From: Linanthus parryae
Taxonomy: Eukaryota; Streptophyta; Magnoliopsida; Ericales; Polemoniaceae
Length of the DNA: 64,000 nt
Assembly: GCA_023055425.1 (NCBI GenBank)
Contig: JALGPY010000002.1
Span: forward strand, 158,359,345-158,423,344
Direction: 5' to 3'
Both the position numbers and the translations under genes were made by a program. This document shows positions 48,728-56,275 of the stretch, one piece after another (the first letter of the stretch is position 1; each line of letters begins with the position of its first letter). The notes under the pieces are model-generated. The model ran no database searches. It saw only the letters and a program-made list of their open reading frames with translations, and was not told the origin of the DNA.

Positions 48728-48888
48728 AAAGAAACAATAGGCTTGAGTGATACTGAAAATACCCAATTGAAGGTGAAGAACCTCAGGACAGGATGAGGGC
48801 TTTCGCGACGGTGGTCCGGTGGCTGGTGACGGAGCTTATTGAGAGTAGGCGACGATGATGGGGGAAAGAATTGGCGTCCTACCCGTCT
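48595..48888 (-). promoter_or_regulatory. CFM3-like 5' region (promoter/5' UTR)
   Basis: Sequence between the CFM3-like start codon and the MULE end. It contains a 30-bp A run at 48696-48725 (T run in gene orientation) and CTTCACC/TTCAATTGGG-type leader sequence; no clear TATA box is identified. The small minus ORF at 48655-48966 has no domain and crosses the MULE border. Confidence 0.45.
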
Positions 48889-48914
48889 GGTGAATTGGTC
48901 TTTGAAAAATACCC
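48889..48914 (+). repeat. MULE terminal inverted repeat, left
   Basis: 26 bp, exact complement of 54910-54935. It lies 295 bp upstream of the CFM3-like ATG. Confidence 0.65.
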
Positions 48915-49018
48915 GTCTCTCACTTATGTTCGGCGTGTGTAACCGTGGGTTACACAATTTAATCAACTAAATTAACACTTAATTAGGCAAAATTTTAAAA
49001 CAAACCTATACACATCAT

Positions 49019-49160
49019 CGTCCCAGTTGTTTCTCGTCCCAGTTTTTTCTCGTCTCAGTGTGGCAATATACTGAGACGAGAGTTCTGCTCGTCTTAGTAT
49101 ATTGCCACATTGATACTGAGACGAGCAGGTCAACACCGGGACGAGCAAAAGCTCGTCTTA
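49019..49160. repeat. Left subterminal CTCGTC/GACGAG cluster with hairpin
   Basis: At least six CTCGTC or GACGAG hexamers, mostly in the context CTCGTCCCAG. The arms 49059-49080 and 49088-49109 form a 22-bp stem with one mismatch and a 7-nt loop. The same hexamers occur in the right part of the element, so they are candidate transposase-binding sites. Confidence 0.75.
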
Positions 49161-49291
49161 CACAGTAACTGTGTTTTCCAGAAAAAAACTAAGAAAAACT
49201 TCGAACAGTCATAATCAGAAAGATGAAATTGTTCAGAAATAAAAGACTTCATTACATTAAAAACTTAAAAAACTTAAAAACATGAACATGA

Positions 49292-49657
49292 TTACATTTT
49301 TTTGGGCTTTTTGGGACTGCGAGGCCAGAACTCCGGATCTTCTTCGTCACTGCTGTCGTCGTCTCTGTTTCTTTTCTTCGGCGTCCATGGCGGAGATGGC
49401 GGCCAATCCACGGAGTCGTCATCATCTTCCTCGTCTTCATCGTCACTGTACTGAGTAGTTTCAGATCCCCTTTTTGCCCGGAAATAGGACTGTTCACGGT
49501 CAGTTTCACTGTCACTGTCTTCCTCTTCATCCTCATCCTCTTCCTCGTCCTCGTCCTCGTCCTCGTCCTCGGACACCTCCTCCTCCTTGTCCTCGTCCTC
49601 GGACACCTCCTCCTCCTTGTCCTCGTCCCACTCCTTTGGTATCTTCTTATTTGCCAT
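49292..49657 (-). CDS. Small acidic MULE-associated protein, unknown function
   Basis: An intact 121-codon ORF starting at ATG 49657 (MANKKIPKEWDEDKEEEV). The frame is open further upstream, but this ATG begins the characteristic sequence. A tandem 10-residue repeat (EEEVSEDEDK) is followed by a long Glu/Asp run, then SETTQYSDDEDEEDDDDSV, a Pro/Trp patch (DWPPSPPWTPKKRNRDDD) and a basic end (RSPKKPKKM) that could be a nuclear localisation signal. It lies in the same orientation as, and downstream of, the transposase. Some MULEs carry a second gene, but I do not recognise this one. Clean reading frame, low complexity; expression is uncertain. Confidence 0.5.
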   Translation of the reverse strand: MANKKIPKEWDEDKEEEVSEDEDKEEEVSEDEDEDEDEEEDEDEEEDSDSETDREQSYFRAKRGSETTQYSDDEDEEDDDDSVDWPPSPPWTPKKRNRDDDSSDEEDPEFWPRSPKKPKKM

Positions 49658-49761
49658 TTCAGAATGTGGTGAGTTTTGGAGAGAAGAGTGGCTTTTGTAG
49701 TGCTTCCTGGGTAGATGAAGAGACGGAGAGAGATAATGGTTCATGTGCCGGGTATAATTGC

Positions 49762-49820
49762 ATTTTCTAGAAAACATGCATGTATGTTTTCTAGAAAACA
49801 TGCATGTATGTTTTCTAGAA
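49762..49820. repeat. Tandem palindromic repeat
   Basis: TTTTCTAGAAAACATGCATG-type unit repeated about 2.3 times at a 26-bp period. Both TTTTCTAGAAAA and ATGCAT are self-complementary, so the block can form cruciforms. It lies just upstream of the acidic ORF start on the minus strand. Confidence 0.8.
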
Positions 49821-50184
49821 GGTTTGTAATAATAACATTGTTGAAATACGTAACAGTTTTTTGTAAGAAATGCATATTCATATTAAATAAATTTAGAAAA
49901 AGAAATTGTTTATCTATGTATTAAAATGCAGATTCATATTAAAAAACACAAGAATTGATCGAAATAAAAGATATATTGTTTATTTATGTATTAAAATGCA
50001 TATTCATAGTAAAAAACACAAGAAAAAGATATATTGTTTATTTATGTAATAAAATGCATATTCAAATTAAAAAACACAATAATTGATCGAAACAACAGAT
50101 ATATTGTTTGCGCAATCATCAAAAGAGGTTGCGAACTAATAATTACATTACAAAGAACGAAGAACAACGGCTTTTATCACAACA
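49821..50184. repeat. AT-rich threefold imperfect repeat
   Basis: A roughly 60-bp unit containing GATATATTGTTTATTTATGT and AAAATGCATATTCA occurs about three times between 49866 and 50105. It separates the acidic ORF from the transposase and may hold their 5'/3' ends. No gene is seen. Confidence 0.6.
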
Positions 50185-52240
50185 TTAATTTTTCAATTGA
50201 GGGCAAATCTTTCTGGTGTGCCATTTTACATGGCAATGGCTACATCCGTACGTTCCCGTTCCTCGCTTTTTTTCACGAACGGTTTCGACCATTGGCTTGT
50301 GTCTTTTCTCCTTGTCCCTCCCAACTGTTACAACTTTCTTCGGTGGAAGTGGGCGAATGTTTCTTATGTGTGCAGGTACTTCGCTTGTGACTGCGCTGGT
50401 CCAAGTTGCTGGGTTAGGAGGAGTCTTAATTGTACCTGCATAAGCCAGATGGTAGTTTTCCAGTGAATAGAACCTGCTTGTGTGGGCGTACATGACCTTC
50501 ATATCATGGTCGGCATCGTAACGGCCAAGTTTTCTGAGTTCTTTTGCACAAGCACACGCATGCACACACGGGAACCACATCTGTTGGTATTTGCCGCACG
50601 TGCAGGTTCCGAGGCAATGTCCAGCTTTGAATTCCACAATTTGAGTTTTCAGATGATTACCGCGGACTTCATACAGGGACTCTGAAATTGGTCGCACTCG
50701 AAAATCTATACACTTTATAGAACGAATCAACATTCTTTTCTCCATTTTCGCAGTCAGGTAGGTGTTGCCCATGTCAAAGCCGAGGTTTCGTTTTTTAAGG
50801 TGCCACTCGCTCTGATGATCGCTTATTTGGGAGAACATTGTAAGAGCTTTGTCAGACCTGGTCGGCAGCAGGCACGAGTTAATGGACTCAGCATAGTTGG
50901 ATGTAAGAATCTCAAATCGTGCTGTTTTACAATGGGACCTTACCCATTTCTCTAGACCGGCATCCCGGAAGTAACGTTCGACGGTCTTGTCGTTAACGCT
51001 GTTTACTTTGTCGCACTCAATACCCATGTCTATCAGATGTGACTCACACGCGTCCTTATCAAATGTGTAGGCCGCATTGTGGTAATGAGGCACCCACTTT
51101 TGTGTATTGTAATGCTTCAGAGCGTTCATTTTCAAATGGTAATAGCAATGGACGTGGTTGGATAAGGGGTACACGGCCTTGACTGAATTGATGATAGCCC
51201 GGTGCCGATCTGAAACGAACGTCAACTCCTCATGATCCTGGACAACATACCTCAGTCTGTTTAAGAACCAAGTCCATGCAGCGGTGTCTTCATTGTCCAC
51301 TAGTCCCCATGCAATGGGATAGCACTGTTTCTGGCTATCAACCATTGTGCATACGACCAATTGCAGGGGTTCCTTCTTCATGTGCGACATGTCGATGACA
51401 ATTACTGGTCGCATATACGGTATCCCCTGAATTTGTGCCGCGAACGCAAGGAAACAGTACAAGAAAACACCACCTTCGTCCACTCCCATATCCCATTTAG
51501 TACCGGGGTTCAGAATTTCACATAATGCCATGAACACGGGAAGATCAGCGTAATTTTGAGCACGAGTACCCTGGATCATCTGTTTGGCCCTTTGTCGTGC
51601 ATACCATGCCGGCCAGTACGATATTCTACTTCCCATTTTTAAGGCGATGTTCTGTACTTCCTTGATTGTGGGTGTGTTTTTTGATTGGCCCATCATTCCC
51701 AGCAATTCATACGCGATCACTTCGCTATTAATGTTACGGTGCTTCCCATCTACGCTGCATGCCGTACATGTATGAATGGGGTTATGTTTCTTCACCTGGT
51801 AGTGCACGGAATCTTTTTGCTTGTAAGCCCCAAGCATCCATTTGCATTCCCGATTCTCGCACCGCAGTATAATACGAGTCTGGTCTCGCTTATATACGTA
51901 AAAAGTCCATCTCTTCGAACCTGCAACCGTTCTGATATGGTGGGACAACGCCCTCCCAGTATACAAACCTTTCATCTCTATGTCCAGACCGTCTAGCCTT
52001 CCCACACCAGTCTGTCCACGACTCTCTGTACAATCTACCGCAACAGTTGCCAATGCAAGATTATTTTGCCCCATTGCCTCATTAGTGGCAACCATAACTC
52101 TGTCAGCTAATTGCACAATGTCGTTACAGTGAACCGGAGACGGAGTGAGATCCATTGCGTTATATGCTACCCTGTCTTCGTCACGATCCTCGGCGAGTAT
52201 CTCTATACCCTGAAAGTAATCCTCGCGGTACGTATGGGGG
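50185..52240 (-). CDS. MULE transposase, main part
   Basis: A 656-residue open frame from ATG 52155; the frame stays open upstream to the poly-C tract at 52236-52242. A zinc-finger region lies near residues 99-130 (C99, C104, H124, H128). The MULE DDE catalytic residues are D255 (VIVIDMSHMKKE), D316 (FVSDRHRAI) and probably E423 (NYAESINS). A SWIM zinc finger follows (C518, C520, C530, H532) and a C-terminal CCHC knuckle (CSHCHVKWHTRKIC). All key residues are present and there are no internal stops. The enzyme would excise and insert the element by binding its ends. The N-terminal domain lies in another frame (52203-52661). Confidence 0.92.
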
Positions 52241-52661
52241 GGCTCAAAGGAACCAACTGATTGTTAGGGGTTTCAGTTTGATCCATCACATCCTCGTCAG
52301 CAACATCAGCATTAATGTATGGTTGATCCACCAAATCCTTTAACGTGACGTACATGGTTACAATAGTTCCCTTTTCCGTAATATCAAAGATATCTTTGAT
52401 TTCTATATCTTTAGTGAGGACATTAGGCTCGATCAGGTTAGCATCTGGAAATTGGAAATGATAAGATAAGACAACCTTTTTGGTAGGCGGACAATCTGTA
52501 TCCATTCTGACCGAAACTTCGTGCTCCAAAGATTCCACGGTAATGCCTTGAATTATCTTGAATACTGCATTCTTCACGGCATGACCTATGTATATGTGTC
52601 TACCTTCGGCACGCGTCCATTCACCATTCCAAACAGCACGGAACATCAATTTTCTCACCAT
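52203..52661 (-). CDS. MULE transposase N-terminal domain, out of frame
   Basis: A 152-residue ORF from ATG 52661 (MVRKLMFRAVWNGEWTRAEG). It resembles the PB1-like N-terminal region of plant MULE transposases. It ends at TAG 52203 shortly after a run of seven Cs (minus strand; 52236-52242). In the other frame past that run the protein reads HTYREDYFQGIEILAEDRD and joins the main transposase. One extra C would make a single protein of about 835 residues, so the break is one indel in a homopolymer: a real mutation, a slippage site, or a sequencing error. Confidence 0.75.
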   Translation of the reverse strand: MVRKLMFRAVWNGEWTRAEGRHIYIGHAVKNAVFKIIQGITVESLEHEVSVRMDTDCPPTKKVVLSYHFQFPDANLIEPNVLTKDIEIKDIFDITEKGTIVTMYVTLKDLVDQPYINADVADEDVMDQTETPNNQLVPLSPPIRTARITFRV

Positions 52662-52674
52662 TTCTACATGTCAA

Positions 52675-52746
52675 GAGAGAGAATGATTTTAGGGTTTAGG
52701 GTTCGCATAGTAGAAAGAGAGAGAATGATTTTAGGGTTTAGGGTTT
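52675..52746 (-). promoter_or_regulatory. Telo-box repeats upstream of the transposase start
   Basis: A 41-bp direct duplication places AGGGTTTAGGGTT twice (about 52690-52702 and 52732-52745). On the transposase strand these are AACCCTAAACCCTAA telo-boxes, 30-85 bp before ATG 52661. Telo-boxes are known plant promoter elements bound by TRB-type factors. Whether they act here is inference. Confidence 0.5.
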
Positions 52747-52870
52747 GGATGAAATTAGGGTTTGGTCAAACAAAGAAAAAAGTTTTCTGATGGGTAACAG
52801 AATTTCTGTACTTTTTTCAGGAAGGAGAGGGACCACCACCAGCTCAGACAACATATTTATTTTAAACTGT

Positions 52871-53100
52871 GACGAGAGTATACTCGTCCCTGTATTTACA
52901 ACTGGGACGAGAGAATGTTCGTCCCTGTTTTTACAACTGTGACGAGAGTATACTCGTCCCTGTATTTACAACTGGGACGAGAGAATGTTCGTCCCTGTAT
53001 TTACAACTGGGACGAGAGTATACTCGTCCCTGTATTTACAACTGGGACGAGAGAATGTTCGTCCCTGTATTTACAACTGGGACGAGAGTATACTCGTCCC
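52871..53100. repeat. 35-bp minisatellite, alternating A/B units
   Basis: Six complete 35-bp units and a 20-bp partial. Type A carries GACGAGAGTATACTCGTCCC (palindromic) and type B carries GACGAGAGAATGTTCGTCCC; they alternate strictly A-B-A-B-A-B-A, giving a 70-bp higher-order unit. Each unit has a GACGAG and a CGTCC half-site. ORFs running through the array are repeat artefacts. Confidence 0.9.
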
Positions 53101-53189
53101 AGTCTTAGGTGTACAATCTTAGGTTTACTTAAAATGCTTGGATGATCTGTGATTTAGGGATTCATGTTTAGTATTATTATTGTTTATGA

Positions 53190-53583
53190 CTTACAATTAA
53201 CATCTTTAGTGGCTATAGGAATGATACTTAGTTGGTTATAGTGTTTAGTGTCTACAAATGTAGGATTTTGGGAGGATGTTACTTGGTTTAATGGTATGTA
53301 TAAGGTTTAGGCATTACATGATTAAGATATGATGATTGTAGGATGTTGAGTTTATAGTTTACATTACATGATTATATGGTTTAGGACTTACTATTAACAT
53401 CTTTAGTGTCTATAGGAATGATACTTAGTTGGTTATAGTGTTTAGTGTCTACAAATGTAGGATTTTGGGAGGATGTTACTTGGTTTAATGGTATGTATAA
53501 GGTTTAGGCATTACATGATTAAGATATGATGATTGTAGGATTTTGAGTTTATAGTTTAGATTACATGATTATATGGTTTAGGA
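53190..53583. repeat. 197-bp tandem duplication
   Basis: Two head-to-tail copies (about 53190-53386 and 53387-53583) that are nearly identical: for example TTAACATCTTTAGTG, GGAATGATACTTAG, GTATGTATAAGG and CATGATTAAGATATG occur at the same offset. It is part of the right flank region of the MULE. Confidence 0.85.
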
Positions 53584-53632
53584 CTTACAATTTTAATATT
53601 GAATACCATTTTTCATGATAAGAGAGGATTTC

Positions 53633-53659
53633 AGGGTTTAGGGTTTAGGGTTTAGGGTA
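53633..53659. repeat. Interstitial telomere-type repeat
   Basis: Nearly four head-to-tail units of the plant telomere repeat (AGGGTTT). It lies between the tandem duplication and the next GACGAG cluster. Confidence 0.9.
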
Positions 53660-53689
53660 TGCTCGTCTCTGTCTTCCCTGTCTTGTCAT

Positions 53690-53945
53690 CTTTGGGTATC
53701 GTACTCGTACGAGTCTATCACACCCCAGTCTGGGACGAGACATTACTCGTCCCACGAGTCTATCAAATGCGAGACCGGGACGAGTCCTCGTCTGTGATTT
53801 GAATGCCAGACGAGAGATTTCTCGTCCCAGTTTGGCAGGTCTTGCTCTTCCCAGTTGTGCATGGGGAAGACTGGTACGAGCATAGTTCACGTCTCAGTCT
53901 TATGAGAAGACAGAGACGTTGAATATACTCGTCCCAGTCTCTCCA
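53690..53945. repeat. Right GACGAG/CTCGTC cluster
   Basis: Dispersed GGGACGAG, CTCGTCCC, AGACGAG and CTCGTCTG motifs in both orientations, similar to the left cluster at 49019-49160. The ORF at 53645-53890 (minus) runs through it and is not a gene. Confidence 0.7.
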
Positions 53946-54324
53946 CATACAACAACACACATCAAACCAATAATAATGAAGAACAGAGCAGAAACAAACC
54001 TACATTTTAGAGTAATGTGATGAACATATTGGAAGGATGAAAGTAAATAAATGAGAATACCATACATTTCAGAGTACTGTGATCAACATATACTAAGGAC
54101 AAACATACAGTACAGAGATGAGAGTTTAAGTTTTTACCGTAGCTGAAGAACAAAAGTGAGGAAAGAGAGAGACTTGTACAGACAAATGGGATACTTCTAT
54201 GCGAGAACTGGAGCGAATGAGAGTGACAAATGAGCCATATTCTTGAGGAGTTTAAGGTATACATTCATAAAGTTTACAGTTGGAGTAAATTCAACTGTAC
54301 TTGGTAGGTTGAGGTAGATAGAAA

Positions 54325-54616
54325 CAATTCAATGTTGGAGAGAGAGAGTACGCGTTGGTTTAAGGCTTCTGTGGAAACTGATGCTCAAGTGATAGTAAAT
54401 GCAATAAAAAACAATGTTGCTAGCCGTTGGAATTGGAGGACCAGAGCCTCCCTGTTCAGCCTTGTTAAAAAATTTCTCTAGTTCAATTAATTATGTACCC
54501 AGAGAGTTAAATGCCAGAGCACATAAACTAGTTGGTGCAGTTTTGTAATGATCTTAGTAGTGGGAGTGATCAACCCAGTTTTGGTATGTATAAGGGTGGC
54601 CTTTTCTATAAAAAAA
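54325..54616 (+). pseudogene. LINE 3' end fragment (RNase H C-terminus)
   Basis: The plus-strand frame reads VETDAQVIVNAIKNN and WNWRTRA, then after frameshifts YVPRELNARAHKLV, the C-terminal RNase H motifs of plant L1 elements (H and N of the NARAHxL motif kept). It ends in an A-run at 54610-54617. It is a 5'-truncated insertion inside the right arm of the MULE. Confidence 0.75.
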
Positions 54617-54628
54617 ACTATTGTGTTT

Positions 54629-54862
54629 GGAGACGAGAGAGAGAGAGATGCAGACGAGAGAGAGAGTTGGAGACGAGATTGGAGACGAGAGAGAGAGTTG
54701 GAGACGAGATTGGAGACGAGAGAGAGAGTTGGAGACGAGATTGGAGACGAGAGACAGTTGGAGACGAGAGAGAGAGATGGAGACGAGAGAGAGAGTTGGA
54801 GACGAGAGACAGTTGGAGACGAGAGGCAGATGGAGACGAGAGAGAGAGAATGGAGACGAGAG
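54629..54862. repeat. GGAGACGAGA-based tandem repeat
   Basis: Irregular array of GGAGACGAGATT and GGAGACGAGAGAGAGAGTT units (31-bp composite). It contains the GACGAG hexamer more than a dozen times, all in one orientation, and ends about 48 bp before the right MULE end. Several overlapping Arg/Glu-rich ORFs here are repeat artefacts. Confidence 0.88.
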
Positions 54863-54909
54863 AGACAGATGGCCCCACTACGCTGCTAACAACTAGTGTT
54901 TAAAAAGGA

Positions 54910-54935
54910 GGGTATTTTTCAAAGACCAATTCACC
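54910..54935 (-). repeat. MULE terminal inverted repeat, right
   Basis: Exact complement of 48889-48914. A second imperfect copy (TTTTTCTAAGACCAATTCAC) follows at about 54945-54965. Confidence 0.65.
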
Positions 54936-55211
54936 CGAATGCATTTTTCTAAGACCAATTCACAGACTGGTAGTTTTCCAATTGCCCCATGATGGGGTGT
55001 GGAAAATGGGCTGTAAGGACGTTTTGGGCAAAAGTATTTGACCGGTATCAAAGGTAATTTAAGGATAATTTTCACTTTGCACCCTCAGAAGATGGTAAGT
55101 GGGCATACAGAACCCCTATTGTTCATAAAATGGCAGGGCGCACACGTATTTTGGACGGAATTTGACGGACACGGACGGCGGATGGTAAAATACGACTTTT
55201 CCCATCTCTCA

Positions 55212-55529
55212 TCTATTCAATAAAATAGTATGGTTTAACTAACTTATGACTTTGCAGCCTTTAGATTTAATTAAATCAGCCACACCCCTTAGATCTCACC
55301 TACGACCCAATTAACTACCCGCTACTTAATTACCCACTTAACTACCCACTACTTGAAAATTTACCCTCTCTCTCAGATTAATTTACGTAATTATCAAAAG
55401 TGTGTAAGAGCATGACTTGATGGATATCATATAAAATTACCGGGGACGCCATTTTCACTTCTCCTCAAGCAAAATCGATTTGAAACGTGTTTTTTGGGTA
55501 GTGCCCTCGGGCACGGGAAATCCCCTAGT
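55212..55529 (+). mobile_element. Short non-autonomous Helitron
   Basis: A 318-bp element. The 5' end is TCTATTCAATAAAATAG after an A; the 3' end has the hairpin GTGCCCTCGGGCAC (55501-55514), ten bases (GGGAAATCCC), then CTAGT at 55525-55529 followed by T. TC at the start, a GC hairpin, CTAGT at the end and insertion between A and T are the defining Helitron signs. No Rep/helicase is encoded, so it depends on an autonomous relative. Confidence 0.82.
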
Positions 55530-56275
55530 TATTATAATGAGATGAAGCTGATATTTTCGTCACAGAGGTTGATGACCTAAAAGTCCTTCCTTTGGTAACT
55601 GTGCGTGCACTGATGAAGGTGGGTGGCGGTAGTTGGCAATTCACAGAACCCTGAGGCATCGTAGAGTCAGAGAGAGAGACCGGTTCTAGGTTAGCGCGAA
55701 CAATGGCGAATCCATACGAACACTAGCAAATCTCTCTCAGAACCGGTGGATATAGGGGTTTGCAACGCCGCTCTGCGATTTGTCAGAAACGAAGAACTTT
55801 GATTTATGAGAAAAGAAGAACAGTTGCTCAATCGCCTCTCTCCAAGTATGAATATCCTTTTTCTTACATCTGGGTTGATCTAGGTCTTGGTATTTCATGT
55901 CAATATGGTATTTGATGAGTTTTATACATGTGTTCTGTTTATTTGAGTTTATTAGGGTTTATGCTTGTTTTTGTCACAACCCTCCAAGCTTCTGACCTTG
56001 TTTTCCCTAATACATGTCATATCAACTACGAACACAGTAAAGTAAATGGTAGTGCTCCATTTTTTAAGATATAAGGTTGTGGTGAAGGATGAGAAGACAT
56101 GATTGTGCATTGTTGTGATTTAAAACCCTATTGTTCTAAACTTGATTTACTGTGATTCTAAGTTTTGTGTGCAAGGTTCCAAAGTCTAAATCTTTATTGC
56201 TGCAAGTGTTGAAAAGTGGATTGTATGTGAGTGCATTGTATGTGAATGCCCTGATATTGTATATATAGGAAACAA
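55530..56275. other. Intergenic; no supported gene
   Basis: Contains an ATG at about 55703 (MANPYEH then stop) in a CT/GA-rich context that resembles a 5' UTR, but no following coding exon can be assigned. Confidence 0.4.

Larger units (their letters stand above)
48889..54935 (-). mobile_element. Mutator-like element (MULE) with GACGAG subterminal arrays
   Basis: Interval bounded by a 26-bp sequence (GGTGAATTGGTCTTTGAAAA...) at 48889-48914 and its exact complement at 54910-54935. Inside are a MULE transposase, an acidic small ORF, and arrays of GACGAG/CTCGTC motifs near both ends. Similarity between the two ends continues outwards (TACCCGTCT and AGACTGGTA), and the right end has a second partial copy at about 54946-54966. 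No convincing 9-bp target duplication was found, so the exact outer borders remain uncertain. A LINE 3' fragment is nested at 54325-54616. Confidence 0.65.

Noticed and set aside
48655..48966. Minus-strand ORF upstream of the CFM3-like gene
   Set aside because: Contains the long Phe run from a T tract and crosses the MULE end; likely untranslated.
52871..53100. CRISPR-like direct repeats
   Set aside because: Units are contiguous with no unique spacers, and the context is a plant transposon.
52869..53145. ORFs through the 35-bp repeats
   Set aside because: They are open only because 35-bp units repeat; the protein is a repeat artefact.
54532..54903. Arg/Glu-rich overlapping ORFs of 86-123 codons
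   Set aside because: They translate the GGAGACGAGA tandem repeat in several frames at once.
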